A DNA stretch of 64,000 nt from G963556115 sp963677015 (GCA_963677015.1 OY781533.1:1550001-1614000); one strand, 5' to 3'; counted from the stretch's first letter, positions 42,666 through 52,297 are shown. Notes: a model not told the origin generated them from the sequence alone. Program-made: numbers and translations.

Positions 42666-43727
42666 TTATTCTTTTTCGTCATTATCTTCTGAGTCGTTGT
42701 CTTCCGCGTCATTGTCTTCTGGCTGATTTCTGCATCGGCAGTTACAATCAGATTCTTGAGAATTGCGGGAAGTGTCGCCATCTCTTCTGGAATTATCGGA
42801 AGATTTCTGTCGCGGTTTTCTCTGATTATGCTCGTGACTTATAACGTCATCAAGATTAATTGTCTCTACACTTCCATCATCACAACAGATTAGTATATCT
42901 TTACTTAAAATTTGTGTGTTTATAACACAGCCGCTAAATTCTTCGGTTGAAACTCTGTCTCCTTTGCGCGGCAATTGTGATTTGTGTGATTTATATACAT
43001 CGTCCTCAAAACGCAGGCAGCACATTAGACGTCCGCAGTGACCGCTGATTTTGCTCGGGTCAAGGGTTGTCTTCTGCATCTTGGCCATACGCATTGTCAC
43101 AGGCTCCAAGTCATTAATGAAAGTTCGACAACAGAGTTCACGACCGCAGTGCTCATAGTCTGAGAGCATTTTGGCTTCATCACGTACACCAATCTGGCGC
43201 ATTTCAATGCGGGTACGGTAGCGTCTTGCAAGATCTTTTACCAGTTCACGGAAATCAACACGTCCGTCTGCTATGAAATAAAAGATAATTTTTTCACCGC
43301 TGAATAGATGTTCGATACAGACGAGTTTCATCTTCATTTCGCGGCTGCGAATTCGCTGTCTGCAGTATTCCATCTCTTCAGGTTCTTTCTGAGTGTGAAT
43401 ATGATTTATAATATTCTTATCACTCATTGTTTGCTCACGTTCGAGAGTTCCTGAAACTTCAGAATTCTTTATATTTGCCTCAGCTATCAACTGCGGGGCA
43501 ATGCAGACAACTCCGGATTCAAGCCCTGAAATGGTCTTAATAATAACTTTGCTGCATTGATGAATTTTTTCAATGTTGGTATAAAAGTAACCCTGCAATG
43601 CTGCTTTAGTATATTTTATTCCAACAATATATTTATATTCATCAGGATTAAGCTCCAGATGATCTTTCGGCTTTTCACGTTTGCCGTGATTTGAGTGCGG
43701 ATACCGGTTGTTTCCCTCGTTATTCAT
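42666..43727 (-). CDS. ricT: PSP1-domain protein, RicT/YaaT-like
   Basis: The PSP1 domain protein RicT of Bacillus forms a Fe-S complex that affects RNA processing by RNase Y and replication/sporulation control. In this 353-residue protein the conserved middle runs through HLFSGEKIIFYFIADGRVDFRELVKDLARRYRTRIEMRQIGVRDEAK. The cysteine-rich segments GRELCCRTF and GHCGRLMCCLRFE could hold an Fe-S cluster. The C-terminus is acidic, with repeated EDND. AAGGA precedes the ATG. The gene order tmk-holB-ricT is that of Firmicutes, which supports the assignment. Confidence 0.9.
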   Translation of the reverse strand: MNNEGNNRYPHSNHGKREKPKDHLELNPDEYKYIVGIKYTKAALQGYFYTNIEKIHQCSKVIIKTISGLESGVVCIAPQLIAEANIKNSEVSGTLEREQTMSDKNIINHIHTQKEPEEMEYCRQRIRSREMKMKLVCIEHLFSGEKIIFYFIADGRVDFRELVKDLARRYRTRIEMRQIGVRDEAKMLSDYEHCGRELCCRTFINDLEPVTMRMAKMQKTTLDPSKISGHCGRLMCCLRFEDDVYKSHKSQLPRKGDRVSTEEFSGCVINTQILSKDILICCDDGSVETINLDDVISHEHNQRKPRQKSSDNSRRDGDTSRNSQESDCNCRCRNQPEDNDAEDNDSEDNDEKE

Positions 43728-43730
43728 TCT

Positions 43731-44720
43731 TTATATCCTTTTATGTAAGGCAGTTACGGTATTGGTAACTGCATTTAGTGTAACTATTTCTGGTCGTACA
43801 TTAGCATTTAGTGTGTCGCCTGCTTCCCATAATTTTTCCAGTGCGGTATATCCGTGCAGCGGCGAAAGTCCCCGGCGCATTTCTCTGCGGATATAAAGTG
43901 CAAGTAAGTCAAGCATTTTTAAAGCGGTACTTCTTTTACTTACAGAATCCTTGCTGATTTTTAGCTTTTGGGTCAGCGTTCCAGCGAACTGTATGGCTTC
44001 AGCTGGAGAATGAAATTCAGAAATTTCACAAATATCCTGCCAGTTTTTAAGAGTATCCGTGCCTGTAAGTTCAAGAGCCGTGCCTAATGAACCCTCCGCA
44101 AGCTCTGCAATTTGTTCTGCATCCGCATATGTTATTTCTGTTTCCTGTTGTAATCCGGAAATAATGGCTTCTTTGCTTAAATGACTCATCCCTATTATTC
44201 TACAGCGGCTGGTGATTGTCGCAAGCAGTCTGTCGCGCGCGGAACAGGTCAGAATTATCAGGCTCTGCGGTGGCGGTTCCTCAAGGGTTTTCAGAAAAGC
44301 ATTTGCCGCTTCAATATTGATTCGCTCAATATCAGGTATAATACAGACTCTACCACCACCATTAAGAGGTTTTAAACGCATGAACTCAAGGACTGGAGGA
44401 TGCGTAATATCTTCATTACCGGTGTTACTTCGTGGTGTAAAACGCCTTATTTTAAGCTCCAGCGGTTCCCTTGGAAGTTCGATATAGTCCGGATGGTTTC
44501 CGCTCTGTAGTAATCTGCAACTCCTACAGTTGCCACAAGCATCGTTGTCTTGCGGATCAGAGCAAAGAAATCTGGCTGCAAGAGCCTGCGCCAGTGAAAG
44601 TTTACCAATTCCCCGGTCGCCACAGAAAAGATATGCATGGTTCAGGCGGTTGTGAGTAAAAGAACTGAAGAGTTCTTTTTTTGCACGTTCCTGTTCTATA
44701 ATATCTTTAAAGAATTTCAT
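43731..44720 (-). CDS. holB: DNA polymerase III delta-prime subunit
   Basis: HolB is part of the clamp loader that loads the beta clamp. The ATG at 44720 has GGAG 7 bases before it, while the frame's other start is a TTG one codon earlier. The 329-residue product has a P-loop GDRGIGKLSLA (near 35-43), a zinc-binding CGNCRSCRLL (Cys at about 62-71), an NIEAANAFLKTLEEPP motif and the sensor TSRCRIIG. The catalytic Thr/Ser of the P-loop is changed to Leu, as is usual for the ATP-inactive delta-prime. It overlaps tmk by 14 bases. Confidence 0.93.
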   Translation of the reverse strand: MKFFKDIIEQERAKKELFSSFTHNRLNHAYLFCGDRGIGKLSLAQALAARFLCSDPQDNDACGNCRSCRLLQSGNHPDYIELPREPLELKIRRFTPRSNTGNEDITHPPVLEFMRLKPLNGGGRVCIIPDIERINIEAANAFLKTLEEPPPQSLIILTCSARDRLLATITSRCRIIGMSHLSKEAIISGLQQETEITYADAEQIAELAEGSLGTALELTGTDTLKNWQDICEISEFHSPAEAIQFAGTLTQKLKISKDSVSKRSTALKMLDLLALYIRREMRRGLSPLHGYTALEKLWEAGDTLNANVRPEIVTLNAVTNTVTALHKRI

Positions 44721-45321
44721 CAATAAGCTCCAGGACAGCTTTTTCTACCTCGTCCTTTTTCTGTGCGGCGTCGATAATATGTAATTTCTGCGGCGGCAGC
44801 AGATTGAATGATTCTTTATATCCCTGGCGCACCTGATTCATATACTCTATACCTTTATTTTCAATACGATCCTTCGCTCCAGCGATTCTTTTCATGCCAG
44901 TCTCCGCCGGCAGATCAAGAAAAATAACATGATCAGGCATTAGGTTATCAGCTCCGGCTCTGGTAACAGCCAGCAAAATTTCGTGTGGAATTAAACCTGA
45001 CGCACCCTGATAAGCAAGGGTAGAATAGATGAACCTATCGCTAATTACATGCTTTCCAGCCTGTAATGCAGGAATGATCAGTTCATTTACCAGCTGATTT
45101 CTACTCGAAGAATAGAGCAGGAGTTCGGTCATTGGAGTCATACTGGTAAAATCAGGATTAAGCAGGATTTTGCGTATATCTGTTCCAATTGCAGTACCAC
45201 CGGGATCCTGAACAAAAATAGATTCTGTCCCTTTGTTTGCAATATAGTTTTTGCTTGCTTCTATCATTGCGCTTTTACCAGCGCCGTCAGTTCCTTCAAA
45301 GACAATAAATTTTCCGGTCAT
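44707..45321 (-). CDS. tmk: Thymidylate kinase
   Basis: Tmk phosphorylates dTMP to dTDP. The 204-residue length is standard. The P-loop FEGTDGAGKS is at 8-17, the DRF motif in VISDRFIYSTLAYQGA (about 95-110) and the LID region near 140-160. AGGAT precedes the ATG. It heads a six-gene operon (tmk-holB-ricT-Minf_1886-phosphatase-kinase), the first three of which are a known cluster in Firmicutes. With dCMP deaminase it covers dTTP supply. Confidence 0.96.
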   Translation of the reverse strand: MTGKFIVFEGTDGAGKSAMIEASKNYIANKGTESIFVQDPGGTAIGTDIRKILLNPDFTSMTPMTELLLYSSSRNQLVNELIIPALQAGKHVISDRFIYSTLAYQGASGLIPHEILLAVTRAGADNLMPDHVIFLDLPAETGMKRIAGAKDRIENKGIEYMNQVRQGYKESFNLLPPQKLHIIDAAQKKDEVEKAVLELIDEIL

Positions 45322-45440
45322 TATTAATCCTACATGCTGCTGGCCGCATAGTTATATGAAATTATAAATGTAACTATTTATGATTATTTGTCAAAATAAT
45401 GCAAAATATATTATATGTGCGGGATATGGTAAAGTAAATA

Positions 45441-45476
45441 TAAAAAAACAAAATCCCCCTGTTGCAGGGGGATTTT
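45441..45476 (-). terminator. Rho-independent terminator of ackA
   Basis: AAAATCCCCC pairs with GGGGGATTTT around a 7-base loop (45450-45476). On the minus strand it is followed by a U-run (plus-strand A-run at 45442-45450), so it ends ackA transcription about 25 bases past the stop. Confidence 0.92.
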
Positions 45477-45501
45477 GATATACATAACTATTGACTTAGT
45501 T

Positions 45502-46710
45502 TTATTTTACGAGGCGGTATGTATCAGAAGCGATGAATCCTTCTTCATCAGTAGCAACAACCATAACCTTAATTGAGCTGTCTGGGGCAGAGATGTCACC
45601 CTCAACTCCACGCCAGGTATTCTTATTTTTGATTGGATCAAGCTTGATACCGAAGTTTGACATATTCTCGCATGCAGACCAGCGGATAATCGGAGCATTT
45701 TCGCCAATACCGCCAGTGAAAGCAATCGCGTCGACCCGACCGAGAACAGCCATGTATGAACCGATAAACTTCTTTACACGGTAACTGAATAAATCGAGTA
45801 CCAGCTGACCTCGGCTTTCAGGACCGTTTTCTTCAGCATCTGCTTCAATATCGCGCATATCACTGGTCATTTCAGAAACACCAAGAATTCCTGATTCCTT
45901 GTTGAACATTTTGTCAACTTCGTGGTAGTCTTTGCATACACCCTTTTCCATGAGATAGAAAGCAATTGCAGGATCAACATCACCACAGCGGGTACCCATC
46001 ATAACACCGGCAAGAGGGGTCAGCCCCATAGTTGTATCAATTGATTTACCATTCTTGACTGCAGTAATTGAGCCGCCGTTTCCAAGGTGACAGATAATAA
46101 GATTTACCTGATGCTCTGGAATTCCGAGGATATTTGCTGTTTTACGGGTTACAAAGTTATGAGATGTACCATGGAAGCCGTATTTACGAACTTTGTGCTC
46201 TTTATAAAGGTTGTATGGGAGAGGGTAGAGGAAAGCATGCTTTGGCAGAGTCTGGTGGAACGCAGTATCAAATACGGCTACCATCTTAACATCTTTTCCG
46301 AGTGCTCCCTGTATTGCTTTAATACCAATAAGGTTAGGAGGATTGTGGAGTGGAGCTAGATCTGCAACTTCTTCAATACCGCTGATAACTTCATCGTCAA
46401 TCACTACTGATGAATTATAGCGTTCACCGCCGTGAACAACACGGTGACCGACAGCTTTGATTTCATGGATATCCTTGATAACGCCATGCTCCGGATCAAC
46501 GAGAGCAGCAAGAATAAGCTCCATGCCAACAGTGTGGTCAGGGATCTTTCTCTCAAACTGGTGCTTGGTGTCTTTAACCTTATGGGTAAGAAGACCTTCT
46601 TCAAGTCCGATACGCTCTACTAGACCTTTAGCGAGCACTTTTTTCTCAGGCATGTCAAATACCTGATATTTGATGGATGACGAGCCACAGTTAATTACTA
46701 GAACAATCAT
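45502..46710 (-). CDS. ackA: Acetate kinase
   Basis: AckA makes ATP and acetate from acetyl phosphate and ADP. Start at 46710 was chosen since AGGGG lies 5 bases before this ATG, and the residues match the known N-terminus (MIVLVINCGSSSIKYQ). Of the 402 residues, the signatures are NCGSSSIKYQVF and GHRVVHGGERY, a catalytic-site VAVFDTAFHQTLP, YGFHGTSHNFV, HLGNGGSITAV and FTGGIGENAPIIR. The length is standard. No pta gene is adjacent. A promoter at 46755-46782 and a terminator after the gene make it monocistronic. It points to fermentative energy metabolism. Confidence 0.97.
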   Translation of the reverse strand: MIVLVINCGSSSIKYQVFDMPEKKVLAKGLVERIGLEEGLLTHKVKDTKHQFERKIPDHTVGMELILAALVDPEHGVIKDIHEIKAVGHRVVHGGERYNSSVVIDDEVISGIEEVADLAPLHNPPNLIGIKAIQGALGKDVKMVAVFDTAFHQTLPKHAFLYPLPYNLYKEHKVRKYGFHGTSHNFVTRKTANILGIPEHQVNLIICHLGNGGSITAVKNGKSIDTTMGLTPLAGVMMGTRCGDVDPAIAFYLMEKGVCKDYHEVDKMFNKESGILGVSEMTSDMRDIEADAEENGPESRGQLVLDLFSYRVKKFIGSYMAVLGRVDAIAFTGGIGENAPIIRWSACENMSNFGIKLDPIKNKNTWRGVEGDISAPDSSIKVMVVATDEEGFIASDTYRLVK

Positions 46711-46754
46711 ATTTTCCCCTTTTTTTTGAGTCATAACGAGTTAAATTTAATATA

Positions 46755-46782
46755 AATATATTCTTATTTAATTACACGTCAA
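46755..46782 (-). promoter_or_regulatory. Sigma-70-type promoter of ackA
   Basis: On the minus strand TTGACG (46777-46782) precedes TATATT (46755-46760) by 16 bases, leaving a leader of about 38 bases. The spacing and match are good. Confidence 0.55.
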
Positions 46783-46890
46783 GATAAAACCATGCTAGAA
46801 AACCAACATTATTGTTGTTAAAGCCGATATTGAAACATTATGCTGGATTTTAATGCTGAAAATGTGTTTAATATTGTATGGAGAGTGTAT

Positions 46891-46919
46891 TTGAGCGATA
46901 TCCTGTAAATTTTTAAATT
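46891..46919 (+). promoter_or_regulatory. Possible sigma-70 promoter of the lipoprotein gene
   Basis: TTGAGC (46891-46896) and TAAATT (46914-46919) are 17 bases apart, about 55 bases before the lipoprotein start. It is an average match in AT-rich sequence. Confidence 0.35.
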
Positions 46920-46980
46920 ATATCGGATTACGCTTATTATCTTATGCTTGAAAGTTTATTGTCTCATATGGAAGTAGATA

Positions 46981-48732
46981 ATGGATAAAATTCAACTAAT
47001 AACAAATTTTTTTCTGCTAGTTCTTGTCGTGACAGGGTGTGTTCCGGTAAGTGTTGATACAAGTGAAGAGGCTGCGGCAATAGCTGAGCAGTATGTCGGT
47101 AATGCTCTGCCGATTGTTGATTTGAAGACTCTGGTCGAAGCAAATAAGCTGGTCCCGCAGAGTAAGAATAAGGCGTACACTCTGGATAATCGTGTTGGAA
47201 TAGAAGGCGAATATTATATCTTTAATATATACACTCCTCATGGCACGGTTCTGGCGAAAGGTATGGCGGCACTGGTTGCCCGCTGTTATGAGTCTGAGGT
47301 TCTGGAAATGCTGCTGTCGTCAAATTTCGGTATAGTTCTTCAATCCGCAATGGCAGAAAATGTTGATTACAGTAATAATGAAGTTGTTGATTCCAAGGTA
47401 TATAATATTGATTCGATTGCTGGTATCGGCAGAAGGTTTAATCAGAAATACTCCGAGGATTTTGATCGTGACGTAATAGTGGATAATATTCTGGACCGTA
47501 ATATTTGCTGCGGCTCATATTATGATCTCAGGCGTATGACTCTGGCATACAAGCTTGGTCTGGATGCTTATTCGGCAAATACATTTGTTCAGGCATTCCT
47601 GGATTCTCTGCTCATGCTGTCTCCGGAAGACCTTGGAGGTCTGGATGAGGTTGATCTGCTGCAGCCTGAGATCAACATAACCAGAGGAAGGAAAAATATT
47701 GATGCTTCCGTGCAGTCGCGTTATCTTTTCCCCGGAAGTCGTAATCTGCTGCTTGAGGCACGGATTGTAAACAGTGATCCCGCTACTATTAAGGTAAAAT
47801 TACAGCAGTTGTATCAGCCTCTTCTTGCCGGAGTAGTTGATTTGGAGAATTCTGTAAAAGCTCTTCTTGATTCAGCGAAATACTCTATTCGGCAGCAGTT
47901 GTATATCTTTGCGTATCTTAATGATATGAAGAGTGTGTCCGGCAAGAATGATATCGTTTCACTTATGGCCTCTGCTTCAAGTTCGTTCGAAGCTACGCAG
48001 TATTATCTCCAGCTTCAGCTGTTGCATGCATATTATGTTGCTGGCGGATTGAAGCGTTTTGTCGCTTTCAGTAATCTTCTGGGCGCTGTTGACTCGGCAG
48101 GGCAAATTATTGTTATACCTACCTGGGATCACACAAGGGAGCGAGGAGAGGTTAGAAAGTTACTGGTTGAGGTCAGGAATCTTAAGCAGAAGATTTCTGC
48201 TGGGGCCGCGAGTATCTGGTTTGTCGGTGATTGTGATAAAAACACTGAAAAAACTGCCCGTAAAGCTGGGATAAGTATTCGTTCCGGTGTAGTTTCAGAT
48301 AGCATTTTCCGTTTTACTGATTTTCGCAGGCTGACTTATCGTTTTGTTAAAGGCGACCCGCTGGTGAAAAACGCAGCGACTCTCACTCCAGATCCGATAA
48401 TTATGTATCCGCGGGTGAACAGACCGGTTCCAACCCAGTTGCTTGCTGATTCGAAAAATCCTGCCAAGAAGGTTCTGGCTCAGAAATCGACAATTAAGAT
48501 TGAGGAGCCAGATAAGCCTAAACCTACAAAACATGACCCTAGAAACTGGAGAGAGTTTGGTATCGGGGTAAAGATTATACCAAAAGAGGAACTGCAGGGT
48601 AGCGGTGTTCCAGGAATTGCAGAGCAAGGTGTAGGCCATGAATTGGATTTTGATGAGACTGGATCTGGAGCCGGTAAATTGCCGGTTCGTGGTGATGATC
48701 CTGTGAAAGTAAAATCTTCCGGGCTATTTTAG
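46981..48732 (+). CDS. Hypothetical lipoprotein, 583 residues
   Basis: No family recognised. The N-terminus has a lipoprotein signal: a short hydrophobic stretch (about 8-19) and lipobox VTGC, with the cysteine near residue 20. The middle (about 40-420) looks helical and has no familiar motif. The last 160 residues carry a basic, proline-rich stretch (about 460-520; PDKPKPTKHDPRNWREFG), and the C-terminus is disordered with Asp/Gly runs. GGAAG precedes the ATG by 7 bases. The next gene, a membrane protein, begins 40 bases later in the same direction, so the pair is likely one operon. Confidence 0.75.
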   Translation: MDKIQLITNFFLLVLVVTGCVPVSVDTSEEAAAIAEQYVGNALPIVDLKTLVEANKLVPQSKNKAYTLDNRVGIEGEYYIFNIYTPHGTVLAKGMAALVARCYESEVLEMLLSSNFGIVLQSAMAENVDYSNNEVVDSKVYNIDSIAGIGRRFNQKYSEDFDRDVIVDNILDRNICCGSYYDLRRMTLAYKLGLDAYSANTFVQAFLDSLLMLSPEDLGGLDEVDLLQPEINITRGRKNIDASVQSRYLFPGSRNLLLEARIVNSDPATIKVKLQQLYQPLLAGVVDLENSVKALLDSAKYSIRQQLYIFAYLNDMKSVSGKNDIVSLMASASSSFEATQYYLQLQLLHAYYVAGGLKRFVAFSNLLGAVDSAGQIIVIPTWDHTRERGEVRKLLVEVRNLKQKISAGAASIWFVGDCDKNTEKTARKAGISIRSGVVSDSIFRFTDFRRLTYRFVKGDPLVKNAATLTPDPIIMYPRVNRPVPTQLLADSKNPAKKVLAQKSTIKIEEPDKPKPTKHDPRNWREFGIGVKIIPKEELQGSGVPGIAEQGVGHELDFDETGSGAGKLPVRGDDPVKVKSSGLF

Positions 48733-48772
48733 TGTTTTTTTTAATATAAGATAATAATATAATATAAATAAT

Positions 48773-49957
48773 ATGAATTTGATTGATGCCATCTCAAATG
48801 CGATATCCAAAGTAGAGTGGAGTTTTGAAAGTCACGACCCTGTTTGGGCTTGGCTTATTGTTGCTATGTATGCTGTCGCGGCAATTTTATGTCTGCGGGC
48901 ATTGTTTATGTCGCAGCGCTCTCTATTTCCAGAAGTGATAAAGAAGAAGAGTAAGGTCTTCTGGGCGGTTCTATTTGCAATTATGCTGTTTCTCGCTTGT
49001 AATAAGCAGCTTGATATTCAGACTTATATTACTGCCGTGGGCCGGGAAGTCGCAAATACGCAAGGCTGGTATGATCAGCGGCGGTTTGTGCAGAAAGAGT
49101 TTATTATTGTTCTGGGATTGGTGGCTTTCCTTTTTCTTTTTTATCTTGCTTATATCGTCTACTATCTTCCAACCGGAAATAAAATTTCTATGATTGGCGC
49201 TCTCTGTACATTTACCTTTATCGGTATGAGAGCAGCGTCGTTTCATCATCTGGATCACTTTGTTGCTCGAACATTTTTAGGGGTTAAACTGCATATACTT
49301 GTGGAAATATGCGGTGGCTCTATTGTTTCACTTGGTGCTTTAATGAGCAGCAGGAGTGTTGGAAAATGGGAATTATATTATGACCGACACTTTTCGTCTA
49401 AAAATGGTGCGGGGCTGCTGAATACTGATTTTGATTTGGAATCTGATCTTGATTCAGATGAAATTGGATCTGCATTGCCTGTTTCGGCTCTGGAGACTCA
49501 TTATGATATACCGGGAAGCGAGGTTGCTATTACCGAAAATGAAGGTACTAGCTATTCCGAGCCCGTTATGGCGTCTTATGTTCCTGTTGAAGATATGAAG
49601 CCTGCCAGAACCAGTGAAAGTATTTATAGTGAGTATTCCGATAGAGAGAAGCAAAAGCCGTCCTTTACGCAACTTGTCTCTGGTCTGGAGGAGAAAGCAA
49701 AACCTGAGGCTACTCCAGCAGGACTTTTTGAACGGGTCTCAGATCCACAATATTCAGATTTATCCAAGCCTGTTGTTGATAATTCCTCTCCGCGGGTTTC
49801 TCGTGAAAAATTAGTTGAGGTTAATCGTAAGCGCCGGGAAATGAAGAGTTCTCTCAAATCTTCCGGTGGCTCTGATTCTGCTGTGAAAACAGCTAAAGGC
49901 AAAAAAGGGCGTGAGGATAACTGGTTGACTCGTGATGATGAGACTGGTTGGATTTAA
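48773..49957 (+). CDS. Hypothetical polytopic membrane protein with long disordered tail
   Basis: No family recognised. The 394-residue product has five hydrophobic segments in its first 200 residues: about 26-46, 63-79, 113-136, 142-164 and 173-192. From about 215 it is acidic, then Ser/Glu/Lys-rich and probably disordered, ending with a basic stretch (KGKKGREDN). The His-rich loop FHHLDHF between helices four and five may bind a metal. Its partner is the lipoprotein gene 40 bases upstream, so an envelope complex is possible; nothing in the sequence proves it. Confidence 0.7.
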   Translation: MNLIDAISNAISKVEWSFESHDPVWAWLIVAMYAVAAILCLRALFMSQRSLFPEVIKKKSKVFWAVLFAIMLFLACNKQLDIQTYITAVGREVANTQGWYDQRRFVQKEFIIVLGLVAFLFLFYLAYIVYYLPTGNKISMIGALCTFTFIGMRAASFHHLDHFVARTFLGVKLHILVEICGGSIVSLGALMSSRSVGKWELYYDRHFSSKNGAGLLNTDFDLESDLDSDEIGSALPVSALETHYDIPGSEVAITENEGTSYSEPVMASYVPVEDMKPARTSESIYSEYSDREKQKPSFTQLVSGLEEKAKPEATPAGLFERVSDPQYSDLSKPVVDNSSPRVSREKLVEVNRKRREMKSSLKSSGGSDSAVKTAKGKKGREDNWLTRDDETGWI

Positions 49958-50039
49958 GCTACTGGCTTTATATTTGTATCTGATTCTTAATGTTGCATTC
50001 CTGTTGTTTTTTGCAGCATGTTAATATCTGATGTTTTGG

Positions 50040-51233
50040 TTATTCTTTTAATCGTGGATCCATAGCATCACGCAGACCTTCGCCGATCAGGTTATAGGCT
50101 GTCATCGCAATAAAAATGGCAATCCCCGGAAACATTGTGAGCCACCAGTTGGTAAGCGGACTATCTCTGCCTTCGTTGAGTAGTTCTCCCCAGGTTGCTG
50201 TTGGGGTCGCTACTCCAAGACCGAGAAATGACAGGCCGCTTTCAGCAAGAATTGCGCCGGCTATTCCAAATGAGATGCCGACAAGAACAGGACTGATGGT
50301 GTTGGGAAGAATGTGATAGAAGATAATTCTTCCGGATTTGGCTCCGAGTGCTCTGGCTCCGGTTACATAGTCGAGCTGTTTTTGTTTGAGTATTTCACCT
50401 CGTATTAGCCGGGCTGTTCCGGTCCAGCCGGTGAGTCCAATTACCAGCATAATGTTGAGTATCGAGCGCTGCTCAAGAAAAGCTATTATTGTAAGGGTCA
50501 GGAAGAACGTCGGGAAACAGATAACCAATTCAATTATTCGTGATATAATTATGTCTATCCAACCGCCGAAGTAGCCGGCTAAAGAACCTATGACTATACC
50601 CAGAAGGGTAGCGATACCTACCGAGAAAAAACCTACTGAAAGTGAGACTCGTGCACCATAAATCATGCGGACAAGAACATCTCTTCCTACTTCATCGGTT
50701 CCCAGTAAATTGTAACCTTTTCTAGTTGTATCAGTCTTATCCAGCCAGTTTGGGGGGAGTTTCGGGCGGAACTTTTGCTGATATGGTCCATATGATATTG
50801 GCGCAAATATTCCATTCCCATTATTCTGCAGTTGTAATTGTGTATAGTCCTGCGGCTGATTGCGTGACTGTGTCAGCATAAACGGCACGCAAAGAACTAT
50901 CAGTAAGATTGGCAGAAATAGTTTCAGATATTTTTTGACCAGTAACTTTAGTAGTATTGCTAGCGGAAGACAAAGAGCCAGATAATTGAAAAGATATTCA
51001 ATAAGTTTTTCACGCGAATCCATAGGTGCAAAAAATTCTCTGAAGAAAGGATATGTGCGTGTGCCGTCAGCATTCGTCCAGACAAATGGCAGCCGTGAAG
51101 CAATAAATGGTGCGTAAAGAGCTATAATAAAGAGAACAATAGCAATATACATACTCAGCATAACAATGCGTTTTTGTCTAAATTGAGTCCAGACATTCTG
51201 CCAGTATGTTTTGCTTTTGTTACTGTTTTTCAT
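50040..51233 (-). CDS. Oligopeptide ABC transporter permease, OppC-type, with N-terminal extension
   Basis: The 397-residue inner-membrane permease has the OppC/DppC core: LGTDEVGRDVLVRMIYGARVSLSVGF, the coupling motif ARALGAKSGRIIFYHILPNTISPVLV (the EAA-type loop) and the C-terminal LIGEGLRDAMDPR. The first 165 residues are longer than usual and hold an OppC_N helix (about 25-50) plus two extra hydrophobic segments (about 84-99 and 104-121). It is the third gene of a SBP-OppB-OppC operon and lies 22 bases past the OppB gene. No ATPase gene follows it. Confidence 0.92.
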   Translation of the reverse strand: MKNSNKSKTYWQNVWTQFRQKRIVMLSMYIAIVLFIIALYAPFIASRLPFVWTNADGTRTYPFFREFFAPMDSREKLIEYLFNYLALCLPLAILLKLLVKKYLKLFLPILLIVLCVPFMLTQSRNQPQDYTQLQLQNNGNGIFAPISYGPYQQKFRPKLPPNWLDKTDTTRKGYNLLGTDEVGRDVLVRMIYGARVSLSVGFFSVGIATLLGIVIGSLAGYFGGWIDIIISRIIELVICFPTFFLTLTIIAFLEQRSILNIMLVIGLTGWTGTARLIRGEILKQKQLDYVTGARALGAKSGRIIFYHILPNTISPVLVGISFGIAGAILAESGLSFLGLGVATPTATWGELLNEGRDSPLTNWWLTMFPGIAIFIAMTAYNLIGEGLRDAMDPRLKE

Positions 51234-51255
51234 AATAAACTATAATCTTTCAATC

Positions 51256-52284
51256 TTAGTTATCGAGTGAAATTCGCGGATCAACAATACCATATGCGAT
51301 ATCACTCAGCAGAATTCCCATAAGAGTAAGTGCTGCGGTAATACCGGCTGTAGTCATTAGCAGTGGATAGTCTCTGCTGCTGATGGCTTCGAAACTCAAC
51401 ATCCCCATACCGGGAATTCTGAATATGAATTCAATAAAAACACTGCCGACTATCAGTGCCGGTAACATTGATGCGGATGTTGTTATCAGCGGAATTACAC
51501 TGTTTCGTAAAGCGTGTTTGAAGATGACTTTTTTGTCACTTAGTCCTTTGGCTTTGGCAGTGCGTATGTAATCCTGTTTTATGACATCAAGCATTGTTGT
51601 ACGTGTGAACCGGCTCAGGAAGGTAAAAGACCCGTAAGAGAGGCAAATTATCGGAAGAACATAGTGTGTTGCGGTCTGTAGTAACGCTGACCAGTAATTA
51701 GTGGTCAGTGGAACTATTGGATCAAGATCGCTGGTCGGCCACCAGGGTAGATATTTTGAGATAAATATGATTGATAATAACGCAACCCAGAATGACGGCA
51801 GAGAATAGAGCATAAAAAATATCAGTGAGGTCGCTCGGTCAAAGAACGAATCACGAAATATTGCCGAGTAAATGCCTATTGGTAAAGCAATCAGGTACAT
51901 AATGACAATTGATATCAAATTCAGTTTTAATGTCGGCGGTAAACGTTCTTTTAGAAGTTCGGAGACAGGTGTTCCGAGATTTACCGTAATTGAGATACCA
52001 AAATCACCGCGGATGATACCTTTGCTCCCAGGAATATTAGGGTTTCCAGTAAGCCAGTACCAGTATCCGACATACCAAGGTTTATCAAGTCCGAAGTGTT
52101 TGCGGAACTGTTTGGCTGCTTCGGATTCTCCTTCTTTTAATTCTCCCGGGCTTCCGGAGGCTGAAAGCATGTTTGATTTTACCGGATCTCCTGGCGCCAG
52201 ACGCATCATCATATAGGAGAGCAGGGTGATCATCACCAGTGTTGGCAGCATTATTAAAATGCGCTTGAAAATGTACTGTAACAT
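51256..52284 (-). CDS. Oligopeptide ABC transporter permease, OppB-type
   Basis: Start at 52284 was chosen because AGGGAG lies 9 bases before this ATG, and the residues MLQYIFKRILIMLPTLVMITLL are the classic start of OppB/DppB proteins. The 342-residue product has the N-terminal helix, a periplasmic stretch up to about 105, then five more membrane segments, with the coupling loop RTAKAKGLSDKKVIFKHALRNSVIPL and a final ILLSDIAYGIVDPRI. Its partner permease gene follows by 22 bases and the binding protein gene precedes it by 13 bases. Confidence 0.94.
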   Translation of the reverse strand: MLQYIFKRILIMLPTLVMITLLSYMMMRLAPGDPVKSNMLSASGSPGELKEGESEAAKQFRKHFGLDKPWYVGYWYWLTGNPNIPGSKGIIRGDFGISITVNLGTPVSELLKERLPPTLKLNLISIVIMYLIALPIGIYSAIFRDSFFDRATSLIFFMLYSLPSFWVALLSIIFISKYLPWWPTSDLDPIVPLTTNYWSALLQTATHYVLPIICLSYGSFTFLSRFTRTTMLDVIKQDYIRTAKAKGLSDKKVIFKHALRNSVIPLITTSASMLPALIVGSVFIEFIFRIPGMGMLSFEAISSRDYPLLMTTAGITAALTLMGILLSDIAYGIVDPRISLDN

Positions 52285-52297
52285 TATATCTATCTCC

